A stretch of 64,000 bases of DNA from Flavobacterium ustbae (GTDB lineage Bacteria > Bacteroidota > Bacteroidia > Flavobacteriales > Flavobacteriaceae), in contig NZ_RPOC01000001.1 in the NCBI RefSeq assembly GCF_003946915.1, positions 248,001 to 312,000 on the forward strand, read 5' to 3'. The notes under the pieces were generated by a model. It was not told the origin of the DNA, searched no databases, and saw only the letters and a program-made list of their open reading frames with translations. A program made the position numbers and the translations under genes. Positions 15,747-23,687 of this stretch are shown here, piece by piece. Position 1 is the first letter of the stretch. Each line of letters begins with the position of its first letter.

Positions 15747-16652
15747 TTATAATCTATTTCCAAAAAATAGCTTTAGCTCTTTTTCTATTGTATCGAAGAT
15801 TGATTTGACATTATTATTTTTTGGCGCTAACAGATAGACAAATTCCTCTGGAACGTGAAAACTATTCCATACCAATTGTAATTTATTTTTTTTGATAAAG
15901 TCTCTCGCATTACAATTCCAAGTTACAGCAACACCTTCATTTTTGGCCAAAAGTCTTAACATTTCAGATTCTATGGGAATAATATAATTAGGAACCATTG
16001 AAGGTCGTTTTTTATTAAACGCATGCAACCAAAATAATTTTATATGCGGAATTCTCGCATCATGACTGTACCATTTTTGATCGTTAAGCCATTTTTCTAT
16101 TTCAGTATAATTATCTGCTTTTAACTTAGAACGGAAATCTGTTATGTCCAAACTTGTGGGAGCAACCATGATTAGTTTAATTTTTCCAACTATTTCATAA
16201 GTGGTGTCAAAAGTATCGAACCTTTTGGTCGTTATGGCAAAATCCAGCTTTTTAGAATCTACCAAAGTAAAAAGTTCATCATTTTCTGCGAAAGTAAAAT
16301 CGATTAAATCAAACTTCGAAATCAGGAGGTTTCCAACGCAGTCAAAAAGATGTTTAGAGATTCCGACAGAAATTAATCGGTTGGCATCTTCTGCTTTTGC
16401 ACGAAAACCGGTTTCAACACTTTCGAGTCTATCAAGAGCGTCTATTATCAAATTATTCAGTAACTTAGCGTATTCTGTTGGTTCAACGCCCTTAGATTTT
16501 CGATTAAATAATTTATTCCCCACGTGTGCTTCAAGCATTGAAATTTGCTGACTAACCGCAGGCTGACTCATAAATAATTCCTTCGCAGCCACTGAAAAAT
16601 TACCGTTTTTGTAAACTGCTTTAAAAGTTCTGTACCATTCTAGATTTACCAT
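15747..16652 (-). CDS. LysR-family transcriptional regulator
   Basis: This 301-aa regulator has an N-terminal winged helix (residues 3-62, WYRTFKAVYKNGNFSVAAKEL then SQPAVSQQISMLE) and a C-terminal effector-binding domain (about 88-295). It is divergent from the DJ-1-like gene, with the two TAnnTTTG promoters facing apart in an 86-bp gap. That is the standard arrangement for LysR autorepression and target activation. The inducer is unknown; the neighbouring DJ-1 and YqhD genes suggest aldehyde or electrophile sensing. Confidence 0.9.
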   Translation of the reverse strand: MVNLEWYRTFKAVYKNGNFSVAAKELFMSQPAVSQQISMLEAHVGNKLFNRKSKGVEPTEYAKLLNNLIIDALDRLESVETGFRAKAEDANRLISVGISKHLFDCVGNLLISKFDLIDFTFAENDELFTLVDSKKLDFAITTKRFDTFDTTYEIVGKIKLIMVAPTSLDITDFRSKLKADNYTEIEKWLNDQKWYSHDARIPHIKLFWLHAFNKKRPSMVPNYIIPIESEMLRLLAKNEGVAVTWNCNARDFIKKNKLQLVWNSFHVPEEFVYLLAPKNNNVKSIFDTIEKELKLFFGNRL

Positions 16653-16671
16653 GACATAAATTTATTTATAA

Positions 16672-16679
16672 CAAACATA
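16672..16679 (-). promoter_or_regulatory. Promoter -7 element for the LysR gene
   Basis: TATGTTTG on the minus strand lies 20 bp from the LysR ATG. Confidence 0.55.
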
Positions 16680-16713
16680 GTTTATTTTATTTTTACAAAT
16701 ATCACATAAGCTG

Positions 16714-16721
16714 TAAATTTG
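16714..16721 (+). promoter_or_regulatory. Promoter -7 element for the DJ-1-like gene
   Basis: TAAATTTG on the plus strand lies 18 bp from the ATG at 16739, back to back with the LysR promoter. Confidence 0.55.
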
Positions 16722-16738
16722 TTCAAAATTTAATATTA

Positions 16739-17503
16739 ATGAAGAAAATAACGCTATTCGCGATAACTGCATTTACAGCTTTAAGCATTTCTGCTGAAGC
16801 TCAAAAATCAAATAAAAAAGGTATGAAAAAAGTATTATTTGTTGTAACCAGCAATGATAAACTGGGCAATACAGGAGAAAAAACAGGATTTTGGTCAGAA
16901 GAATTTGCTGCACCTTATTATGAATTATTGGACCAAGGAGTCGAAATTAGTATTGCTTCTCCACTTGGAGGACAGCCACCAATTGATCCTAAAAGCGCTG
17001 ATCCAGCTTCGGCAACCGAAGATACCAAACGTTTTGATGCAGATAAAGTTTTACAAGAGAAATTAAAAAACACACTAAAGCTTTCTACAGTTGATCAAAA
17101 AGATTACGATGCTGTTTTTTATCCAGGAGGTCACGGCCCACTTTGGGATTTAGTCGAAGACAGAAACTCAATTGCTTTAATCGAATCTTTTTATACTCGT
17201 AATAAGCCTGTAGCTTTTGTTTGCCACGCTCCGGCGGTTTTGAAAAACGTAAAAGTGAATGGTGAATATTTAGTAAAAGGCAAAAAAATAACTGGTTTTA
17301 CCAATGAAGAAGAAGAAGCGGTTGGCTTAACAAAAGTAGTTCCGTTTTTATTGGAAGATGCATTAGCTTCAAACGGCGGAATTTTTTCTAAAGGCCCAAA
17401 CTGGGCGCCATACGCCGTAGAAGATGGACTTTTAATTACTGGTCAAAACCCAGCTTCGTCTAAATTAGTAGCTGGAAAATTGTTAGATAAGTTAGGTAAA
17501 TAG
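16739..17503 (+). CDS. Exported DJ-1/PfpI-family protein
   Basis: This 254-aa protein has a signal peptide (1-22, ending AEAQ) and a DJ-1/PfpI domain (about 30-250). The nucleophilic elbow is FVCHAPAVL with C162-H163, and YPGGHGPLWDL at about 128-138 supplies the oxyanion region. GFWSEEFAAPY near residue 50 is typical of Hsp31-like glyoxalase III / holding chaperones. The secretion signal suggests a periplasmic role. It is divergent from the LysR gene and is followed after 178 bp by a YqhD-like reductase, suggesting reactive-aldehyde detoxification. Confidence 0.85.
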   Translation: MKKITLFAITAFTALSISAEAQKSNKKGMKKVLFVVTSNDKLGNTGEKTGFWSEEFAAPYYELLDQGVEISIASPLGGQPPIDPKSADPASATEDTKRFDADKVLQEKLKNTLKLSTVDQKDYDAVFYPGGHGPLWDLVEDRNSIALIESFYTRNKPVAFVCHAPAVLKNVKVNGEYLVKGKKITGFTNEEEEAVGLTKVVPFLLEDALASNGGIFSKGPNWAPYAVEDGLLITGQNPASSKLVAGKLLDKLGK

Positions 17504-17506
17504 AAG

Positions 17507-17675
17507 GTACTAAGGTTCTGAGTTGCTAAGTCACTAAGGTTTTTTCTTGGCAACTTAAAACCAACCACAAAATGAGAAAATAAAAAGTAATTAAATAATT
17601 ATGATGTTAAGCTTCTGAATCTACGTTCTAATTAAAAAACTTAGAACCTCAGAATCTTAGCATCTTAGAACCTTA
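17507..17675 (+). repeat. Degenerate CTTAGAA / CTAAGG repeats
   Basis: Units such as TAGAACCTCAGAATCTTAG and CTAAGGTTCTGAGTTGCTAAG face each other across the gap before the YqhD-like gene. Similar runs occur near 24930-24960 and 60970-61005. Confidence 0.5.
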
Positions 17676-17680
17676 AAAAA

Positions 17681-18838
17681 ATGCTCAACTTTGAATTATA
17701 CAATCCGACGAATTTAGTTTTCGGAAAAGGACAAATAGAAAAACTTTCGACTTTAGTACCGAAAGACGCAAAAGTGCTTTTGGCTTATGGAGGCGGAAGT
17801 ATCTTTAAAAATGGAATTTACGATCAGGTAATCGCAAACTTAAAAGGGTTTAAAATTGTAGAATTTGGCGGAATTGAGCCAAATCCGAGATTTGAAACTT
17901 TGATGAAAGCTGTTGATGTTATTAAAACAGAAAATATAGATTTTATTTTAGCCGTTGGAGGCGGATCTGTAATTGACGGCGTGAAATTTATCTCTGCAGC
18001 GGTAAACTTTGATGGAAATCCGATTGATATTCTTCAGAAAAGAATTTTAATTAAAGAAAATGCGATGCCCTTCGGAACTGTTTTGACTTTGCCTGCAACG
18101 GGAAGCGAAATGAATTCTGGATATGTCGTTACAATTGAAGCCACTCAGGAAAAATTATCTTCTGGTGGAAGCGCTTTATTTCCGCAATTCTCAATTTGCG
18201 ATCCAAATGTAATTGCTTCTTTACCAAAAAGACAAATCGAAAATGGTGTTGTAGATGCTTACACGCACGTTATGGAGCAATATTTAACGTATCCTACCGA
18301 TGCTTTTCTTCAAGACAGAATCGCCGAAGGAATTCTGCAGACTTTAATTCAAGTTGGTCCAGGCGTTGTAGAAAATCCAACCGATTATACTTTGGCTTCC
18401 AACTTTATGTGGAGCTGTACGATGGCTCTTAACGGGTTAATCCAGAAGGGTGTTCCAAGCGATTGGGCAACACACATGATTGGTCACGAATTAACTGCAT
18501 TGTATGAAATTGATCACGCGAGAACTTTAGCGATTATTGGTCCTAGTTTATATACTGTGATGTTTGATTCTAAAAAAGAAAAACTAGCGCAATACGGAAG
18601 AAGAATTTTCAACTTAACCGGTTCTGATGACGAAGTCGCAAAAGAAGCCATCAACAAAACGGTTGAGTTCTTTCATACAATGGGAATGGACACCAAACTT
18701 TCTCAATACACAGAAGATTATTCTAAAACAGCCGATTTTATTGTAAATCGCTTTGAAGAAAGAGGCTGGAAAGGTCTGGGAGAAAAACAATTGGTGACTT
18801 TAGATAAAGTAAAATCGATTGTTGAACTTAGTTATTAG
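17681..18838 (+). CDS. Iron-containing alcohol dehydrogenase, YqhD-like aldehyde reductase
   Basis: This 385-aa cytoplasmic oxidoreductase belongs to the group III Fe-ADH family. The nucleotide-binding motif is GGGSVIDGVKF (about 92-102). The metal ligands lie in DAYTHVMEQY (about 193-202) and MIGHELTALYEIDHAR (about 267-282). YqhD reduces methylglyoxal, acrolein and other aldehydes with NADPH. The LysR / DJ-1 / YqhD grouping resembles the aldehyde-response theme of E. coli yqhC-yqhD. Confidence 0.9.
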   Translation: MLNFELYNPTNLVFGKGQIEKLSTLVPKDAKVLLAYGGGSIFKNGIYDQVIANLKGFKIVEFGGIEPNPRFETLMKAVDVIKTENIDFILAVGGGSVIDGVKFISAAVNFDGNPIDILQKRILIKENAMPFGTVLTLPATGSEMNSGYVVTIEATQEKLSSGGSALFPQFSICDPNVIASLPKRQIENGVVDAYTHVMEQYLTYPTDAFLQDRIAEGILQTLIQVGPGVVENPTDYTLASNFMWSCTMALNGLIQKGVPSDWATHMIGHELTALYEIDHARTLAIIGPSLYTVMFDSKKEKLAQYGRRIFNLTGSDDEVAKEAINKTVEFFHTMGMDTKLSQYTEDYSKTADFIVNRFEERGWKGLGEKQLVTLDKVKSIVELSY

Positions 18839-18917
18839 TGGTCAGTTATTTAGTATTCAGGTTAAAATCTTTGCGTAGTATGTGAATGAACACTAAATAA
18901 CTGATGACTGAATACTA

Positions 18918-18954
18918 AAAAAGGCGTTCTTAAAATATTTAGGAACGCCTTTTC
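18918..18954 (+). terminator. Terminator after the YqhD-like gene
   Basis: The stem AAAAGGCGTTC / GAACGCCTTTT ends in T residues. It follows a looser TCAGTTATTTAGT-type inverted repeat (about 18842-18912). The remaining gap to 19154 is AT-rich with nothing recognised. Confidence 0.75.
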
Positions 18955-19154
18955 AAAATACTAAAACAAAACTAACTAACTCAATTCTTTTTAAATTCAT
19001 TAAAATTCTAATTTATAAAGTGTTATAACGAAGGTCTGATGATTTTATTGTGTAGCATATAAAAAATAATTTATTTTGAAATGCTTAAAAACTCATTCCT
19101 AGTATTTTATAAATTTTCTTAAACTAGATTTTGCTTTATTAGCACATTATTAAG

Positions 19155-19162
19155 TACTTTTG
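19155..19162 (+). promoter_or_regulatory. Promoter -7 element for gpsA (TACTTTTG)
   Basis: TACTTTTG fits TAnnTTTG and lies 18 bp before the gpsA ATG. Confidence 0.55.
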
Positions 19163-19180
19163 TTTTAAATTATTAAAATA

Positions 19181-20176
19181 ATGAGCGAAAATTTAAAATT
19201 TGCAGTGATTGGTGGTGGAAGCTGGGCAACGGCAATTGCAAAAATGTTATGTGTAAATCTTTCCGAAATTTCGTGGTATATGCGTAATGACGCTGCAATT
19301 GAGCATCTTCAGAAATACAAACACAATCCAAACTACTTAAGTTCAGTTGAATTTGATACTAAAAAACTCAAATTAACCAACAATATAAACGAAGCAATTG
19401 AATATGCAGATTATATCATTTTTGCAATTCCATCTGCTTTCTTAGATTCCGAATTAAAAAACATGACGGTTTCTTTGGCTGATAAAATCATTTTTTCTGC
19501 CATAAAAGGTATCGTTCCCGAAACAAGTTTAATTGTCGGCGAACATTTTCATATTCAATATGATATTCCTTATTACAATATCGGAGTAATTACAGGTCCT
19601 TGTCACGCCGAGGAAGTTGCATTAGAGAGACTTTCTTACTTAACAATTGCATGTGGAGATCCTGATAAAGCTAAAACTATAGCTAAAACTCTTTCTGGAA
19701 ATTATATTAAAGCCAAAATTTCAGACGATATCATCGGAACTGAATATGCAGCGATGCTTAAAAACATCTACTCAATTGCGGCAGGAATTGCTCACGGTTT
19801 AGGTTATGGAGATAACTTCCAGTCAGTTTTAATGAGCAACGCTATTCGCGAAATGAAGAAATTCATTCGAAAAGTACACAAAATGAAACGTAACATCAAT
19901 GATTCAGCTTATTTGGGAGATTTACTGGTTACGGGATATTCCGTTTTCTCTAGAAACAGAATGTTCGGAAATATGATTGGAAAAGGCTATACGGTAAAAT
20001 CTGCCATGATGGAAATGAGCATGGTTGCTGAGGGTTATTATGCTACAAAAAGTGCTTATAAACTAAATCAGGGTTACGGTGCTAAAACGCCAATTATAGA
20101 CGCTGTTTATGCCGTTTTATACGAAGGAAAAGATGCAAAGTCTGTCTTTAGAAAATTAACGGAGTCTCTAGATTAG
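19181..20176 (+). CDS. gpsA: Glycerol-3-phosphate dehydrogenase (NAD(P)+)
   Basis: This 331-aa cytoplasmic enzyme reduces dihydroxyacetone phosphate to sn-glycerol 3-phosphate for phospholipid synthesis. The Rossmann motif GGGSWATAIAKML is at residues 11-23. The conserved SAIKGIVPET (about 106-115), GPCHAEEVA (about 139-147) and EYAAMLKNIYSIAAGIAHGL (about 188-207) follow. It is monocistronic, with its own promoter and a large palindromic terminator. Confidence 0.95.
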   Translation: MSENLKFAVIGGGSWATAIAKMLCVNLSEISWYMRNDAAIEHLQKYKHNPNYLSSVEFDTKKLKLTNNINEAIEYADYIIFAIPSAFLDSELKNMTVSLADKIIFSAIKGIVPETSLIVGEHFHIQYDIPYYNIGVITGPCHAEEVALERLSYLTIACGDPDKAKTIAKTLSGNYIKAKISDDIIGTEYAAMLKNIYSIAAGIAHGLGYGDNFQSVLMSNAIREMKKFIRKVHKMKRNINDSAYLGDLLVTGYSVFSRNRMFGNMIGKGYTVKSAMMEMSMVAEGYYATKSAYKLNQGYGAKTPIIDAVYAVLYEGKDAKSVFRKLTESLD

Positions 20177-20315
20177 TATTCAGTGTTCAGATTTTTAGTG
20201 ATCAGTTTCAAATAAAATAAAAGAGTCCAAAATCAATTGATTTTGGACTCTTTTATTTTACTTTTAAGCTCAAAAGTAAGACTGAACACTAAAAATCTGA
20301 ACACTGAACACTACT
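20175..20315. repeat. Nested inverted repeat with a bidirectional terminator core
   Basis: The outer arms 20175-20206 and 20280-20315 are near-complementary AGTGTTCAGATTTTTAGTG-type sequence. The core 20213-20260 is a loop-free perfect palindrome with 24-bp arms centred on TCAATTGA. It separates convergent gpsA and the 135-aa gene. Confidence 0.75.
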
Positions 20316-20718
20316 TAACCATCACACCTTCGACAAACAAAATCGGCACTTCTTCCGTATTGTTTTCGTCAAGCGAATTGGCTTTAAAAATAAATTTCTT
20401 ATCATACAAAGTGTTTCCGATAAAGAAAGTCACCATAAACTCATTGTTTAATGCTAAAAGACTTTTCTCTACCAATTCGATTTTTACAACCGAAACAGAC
20501 GGAACCTCAACAAATGCATGGCGCAGGATCGACGTTTTCTTCATTTCGCCATCTATGGTTCCAAAAGCTTTCGAAACCACCATAACACTGTCTAAATTGA
20601 AGTCGCTATCGTTTACCAGATAAGCGTACCATACTTTTTCCATAAAATCGTCACTCCATTCCTGCACTGCTGCAAGAAATACGTTTTCGACTTCCGGAAT
20701 TATTATATCTTTTTTCAT
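20311..20718 (-). CDS. Conserved hypothetical protein next to pheS
   Basis: This 135-aa acidic protein has no signal peptide or membrane segment and no recognisable domain. It begins MKKDIIIPEVENVFLAAVQEW. Its mixed alpha/beta pattern resembles proteins seen beside pheS in Flavobacteriia, but I do not know the function. It lies downstream of pheS on the same strand, after a terminator hairpin and a repeat element, so it may have its own promoter. The start ATG 20718 is the only plausible one. Confidence 0.65.
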   Translation of the reverse strand: MKKDIIIPEVENVFLAAVQEWSDDFMEKVWYAYLVNDSDFNLDSVMVVSKAFGTIDGEMKKTSILRHAFVEVPSVSVVKIELVEKSLLALNNEFMVTFFIGNTLYDKKFIFKANSLDENNTEEVPILFVEGVMVK

Positions 20719-20734
20719 TTTTATTAAATTTTAA

Positions 20735-20770
20735 AAACCTTTGTTAAAGCCAAGACTTCAACAAAGGTTT
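20735..20770 (-). terminator. Hairpin after pheS
   Basis: The arms AACCTTTGTT / AACAAAGGTT flank a loop, followed on the minus strand by a TTTTTAAAA stretch. It could terminate transcripts coming from pheS. Confidence 0.6.
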
Positions 20771-20817
20771 GTTTTATTGTAAACGTAATTTATAACGTAA
20801 AGCCCTAGCCCTGATGG

Positions 20818-20875
20818 AAGCGGCATCCTTTTGTTTTTTTCTTTAAAAAACAAAAGATACAGCGGACAGCAGGAA
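20818..20875 (+). repeat. Intergenic element copy 2: conserved flanks, variable stem
   Basis: AAGCGGCATCCTTTT at the left and AAAAGATACAGCGGACAGC at the right match copy 1 at 7883. The stem differs (CTTTTGTTTTTT / AAAAAACAAAAG, 12-bp perfect arms). It lies just after the pheS stop. Confidence 0.65.
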
Positions 20876-20882
20876 ACAGTTC

Positions 20883-21902
20883 CTAAATATTTGCCTTGAA
20901 CTGCTCCAAGAAACGAACATCATTTTCGTAGAACATACGGATATCGCCAATTTGGTATAAAAGCATTGCGATACGCTCTACTCCCATTCCGAAAGCAAAA
21001 CCGTTGTATTCATCTGGATTGATATCACAGTTTTTCAAAACGTTTGGATCAACCATTCCGCAACCTCCAATTTCCAGCCAGCCAGTTCCTTTTGTGATAC
21101 GGTAATCGGTTTCTGTTTTTAGTCCCCAATAAATATCAATTTCGGCACTTGGTTCTGTAAACGGGAAATACGACGGACGAAGACGAATCTTAGATTTTCC
21201 GAACATTTCTTTTGTAAAATAAAGTAATGTCTGTTTCAAATCGGCAAACGAAACATCTTTGTCAATGTATAATCCTTCCACTTGATGGAAAATACAGTGC
21301 GAACGAGATGAGATTGCTTCATTACGGAAAACTCTTCCCGGAGAAATCGTACGAATTGGCGGTTTATGATTTTCCATATAACGCACCTGAACCGATGATG
21401 TATGCGTACGCAATAAAACATCTGGATTCGTTTGAATGAAAAATGTATCCTGCATATCACGCGCTGGGTGATATTCTGGCAAGTTCAATGCCGTAAAGTT
21501 ATGCCAGTCATCTTCGATTTCTGGACCTTCAGAAACGTTGAATCCGATATTCGCAAAAATATCGATAATCTGATTTTTAACAATCGAAATCGGGTGGCGA
21601 GAACCAATAATTACCGGTTCTGCTGCACGCGTTAAATCACCAAAAATTCCTTTTGATTCTTCTTTACTTTCAAGCTCTTCCTGAATAGATTTTACTCTTT
21701 CTTCAGCAACCGCTTTCAAAGTATTCATTACCTGTCCAAAATCTTTTTTCTGGTCGTTCGGAATATTTTTAAACTCATTGAAAAGTTCTTTTACTAAACC
21801 TTTACTACCTAAATATTTAATACGGAACTTCTCTAAAGATTCTTTGTTTTTTTCATTAAAGGCTTTTGCTTCCTCTATGTGTTGTTTTATCTTGTCTATC
21901 AT
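20883..21902 (-). CDS. pheS: Phenylalanine-tRNA ligase alpha subunit
   Basis: This 339-aa cytoplasmic class II synthetase subunit pairs with PheT to charge tRNA-Phe. It has an N-terminal coiled coil (1-90) and the catalytic core with ISPGRVFRNE (about 186-195), FHQVEGLYID (about 206-215), FPFTEPSAEIDIYW (about 247-260) and the motif 3 region GFAFGMGVERIAMLLY (about 301-316). The length is normal. pheT is not in the window. The start at 21902 follows a TAAATTTG promoter. Confidence 0.96.
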   Translation of the reverse strand: MIDKIKQHIEEAKAFNEKNKESLEKFRIKYLGSKGLVKELFNEFKNIPNDQKKDFGQVMNTLKAVAEERVKSIQEELESKEESKGIFGDLTRAAEPVIIGSRHPISIVKNQIIDIFANIGFNVSEGPEIEDDWHNFTALNLPEYHPARDMQDTFFIQTNPDVLLRTHTSSVQVRYMENHKPPIRTISPGRVFRNEAISSRSHCIFHQVEGLYIDKDVSFADLKQTLLYFTKEMFGKSKIRLRPSYFPFTEPSAEIDIYWGLKTETDYRITKGTGWLEIGGCGMVDPNVLKNCDINPDEYNGFAFGMGVERIAMLLYQIGDIRMFYENDVRFLEQFKANI

Positions 21903-21924
21903 TTTCCTCCAATGCTTGAGAATA

Positions 21925-21932
21925 CAAATTTA
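21925..21932 (-). promoter_or_regulatory. Promoter -7 element for pheS (TAAATTTG)
   Basis: CAAATTTA on the plus strand is TAAATTTG on the minus strand, 23 bp upstream of the pheS ATG. Confidence 0.55.
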
Positions 21933-22080
21933 AGTATTTTGTTTAAAGTTTAATGTTTAAAGTTCAAAGTTTCCTTCTTTTAAATGTTTTTCAGCAATTA
22001 AAACAGGCAGAACTTATTATTCAGTTTACGTTAGGTATTTAGTTCGAACAACAGAACACTAAAAAACTGATTACTGAACA

Positions 22081-22437
22081 CTACTCAATCAATTTTCTTT
22101 CCAAAAAATAATTTACAATCGCTTCTTTCATTAAAACCGATTGTTCGCCAGCTTTTAGTGGCGGTAAATTCTCTTTTACTAAATAATGTGGCCATCCTTC
22201 ATCGTCGAAATATTCAAATTCGTAAAATCCGTATGGTTCCAATAATCGGCAGATCGCGATGTGCATTAAGTTCAGTTTTTCGTCTTTTTTGTATTCGCGG
22301 TGCACTTTTCCGTATTCCTGAACTCCGATTAGGTAAATTATGGCATCTAAATCTAAATCTTCGCCTTGCGAAAACTGATTAGAAAGTATATCAACGAGCT
22401 TTTCCCATCGCTCTTTTAATTGTGTATCTCTGGACAT
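22081..22437 (-). CDS. Conserved hypothetical cytoplasmic protein
   Basis: This 118-aa acidic protein has no signal peptide or transmembrane segment. It contains LDAIIYLIGVQEYGKVHREYKKDEKLNLMHIAICRLLEPYGFYE (about 29-72, in overlapping blocks), a helical core typical of a small family I have seen annotated only as hypothetical in Bacteroidota. The function is unknown. It is a single gene with a TATCTTTG promoter at 22542-22535. Confidence 0.7.
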   Translation of the reverse strand: MSRDTQLKERWEKLVDILSNQFSQGEDLDLDAIIYLIGVQEYGKVHREYKKDEKLNLMHIAICRLLEPYGFYEFEYFDDEGWPHYLVKENLPPLKAGEQSVLMKEAIVNYFLERKLIE

Positions 22438-22534
22438 TTAATTTATGAGTTTTGATTGTAGATTTTAGATTGCGAAGTCATTTAAATATTTGGAAACATC
22501 GAAACTGCAATCTGAAGTCTAAAATATGAAGTCG

Positions 22535-22542
22535 CAAAGATA
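22535..22542 (-). promoter_or_regulatory. Promoter -7 element (TATCTTTG, minus strand)
   Basis: CAAAGATA on the plus strand lies 98 bp upstream of the ATG at 22437, implying a long leader. Confidence 0.45.
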
Positions 22543-22602
22543 CATACAAGATGGCATATATATGTCAAGTATGTTAAATATGCTATCTAGTTATTTTTTT
22601 TA

Positions 22603-22734
22603 AACACATAGAATCATAGGATTTAGCAAATGTGAAAGGCGTTTCACTTTTTTAAACAATCATAGCTATGTGTGAAAGCTAGCTTTTTCAAAATTCTTTT
22701 ATTTAATAATATAAAAACTATGTTTCTATGTGTT
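22603..22734. mobile_element. MITE-like element, copy A
   Basis: This 132-bp element has terminal inverted repeats: left AACACATAGAATCATAG, right CTATGTTTCTATGTGTT. Internal segments GGCGTTTCACTT and CATAGCTATGTGTG are shared with copies B and C. No ORF is present. The rest of the 22438-22899 gap holds CTTTG-rich repeats and two TATCTTTG promoters. Confidence 0.7.
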
Positions 22735-22865
22735 AAAAAAAACGCTTGAATGAGAACCTCTGTCTCTTTGTCACTTTGAACCTTCGTCCCTCAAAAAAAA
22801 TTCAATCTTAAAGAAAAACCTTTGTCCCTTTGCCACTCTGAATCTTTGTCCCTCAAAAAAAAATC

Positions 22866-22873
22866 TATCTTTG
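22866..22873 (+). promoter_or_regulatory. Promoter -7 element for the CvpA-like gene (TATCTTTG)
   Basis: TATCTTTG lies 26 bp before the ATG, at the end of a run of CTTTGTCCCTTTG-type repeats (22755-22857). Confidence 0.6.
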
Positions 22874-22899
22874 CGCCACATTAAACACCAAACCAAAAC

Positions 22900-23448
22900 A
22901 TGAGTTTTTTTGATATTATCGTTGCCGTACTTTTATGTTATAGTTTATACAAAGGCATTACAAACGGACTTTTTGTAGAAGTTGCTTCTTTTATTTCGTT
23001 GCTTTTAGGAATTTATCTTGCCATAAAATTTTCTTCATTAATGACGGGAATGATTTCAAAACACGTTTCTTGGAATCCGACTAATATTCAAATCACGGCG
23101 TTTATCTTAACTTTTATCTTGGTGGTAATCGGCGTTTATTTTTTAGCCAAAATATTAACTGGAATTGCCGATTTTGCCATGTTAGGCTGGATGAATAAAC
23201 TTGGTGGAGGTATTTTTAGGGTTTTAAAAACGATTTTGATCTTAAGTATTTTTATTGCTTTATTCGAAAAAATAAACTTCAACAACACTTTTGCTAAAAA
23301 GGAAACTTTGGATTCTTATGTTTTTTATAATCCCGTGAAAAAAGTGGCCGCTTTCGTGTATCCGTCGATAGAAAAATGGTACGAAAGTTTTAAGAAAGAG
23401 CATTCTCAGAAATCGGAAGAAAAAGAAAATTCTGAAAAAGAAGAATGA
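22900..23448 (+). CDS. CvpA-family inner-membrane protein
   Basis: This 182-aa protein has four hydrophobic helices (about 4-20, 27-46, 64-88 and 102-122), matching the CvpA (colicin V production) family: FFDIIVAVLLCYSLYKGITNGLFVEV at the N-terminus in overlapping blocks, and GWMNKLGGGIFRVLK near 96-110. A charged C-terminal tail rich in Glu and Lys (about 155-182) lies outside the membrane. Relatives affect envelope stress and colicin V export, but the biochemical role is unclear. Confidence 0.85.
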   Translation: MSFFDIIVAVLLCYSLYKGITNGLFVEVASFISLLLGIYLAIKFSSLMTGMISKHVSWNPTNIQITAFILTFILVVIGVYFLAKILTGIADFAMLGWMNKLGGGIFRVLKTILILSIFIALFEKINFNNTFAKKETLDSYVFYNPVKKVAAFVYPSIEKWYESFKKEHSQKSEEKENSEKEE

Positions 23449-23449
23449 T

Positions 23450-23490
23450 TAATACACCCAACAGGTTTTAGAAACCTGTCGGGTGTATTA
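23450..23490. terminator. Palindromic terminator after the CvpA-like gene
   Basis: TAATACACCC-A-ACAGGTTT and its complement, around a TAG loop, form 19-bp arms with one mismatch. The core is shared with 26741-26773 and 40274-40320. Confidence 0.75.
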
Positions 23491-23504
23491 TATCGTTTGT
23501 CAGG

Positions 23505-23557
23505 CTGAGCGGAGTCGAAGCCCCATCCCTATTGGAGCGCCCTTCGACTCCGCTCAG
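23505..23557. repeat. CTGAGCGGAGTCGAAG inverted repeat
   Basis: CTGAGCGGAGTCGAAG (23505-23520) and its exact complement (23542-23557) form 16-bp arms around a 21-nt loop. This GC-rich palindrome is a type seen in many bacterial genomes and stands out against the AT-rich background. Confidence 0.75.
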
Positions 23558-23687
23558 GGTGACATTCGGGATCAACGACTTTTAAACAATAACAAATCCA
23601 AAACATTTCATCTTCAAATATTTGCAGGAAATATTTTATCTTGCTCCTTATTTCCAACAACCGATTTAATCCAAAATCAAAACCAAT

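Noticed and set aside
17507..17675. Possible CRISPR-like array
   Set aside because: The CTTAG/CTAAG units are irregular, without fixed repeat length or unique spacers, and no cas genes are present.
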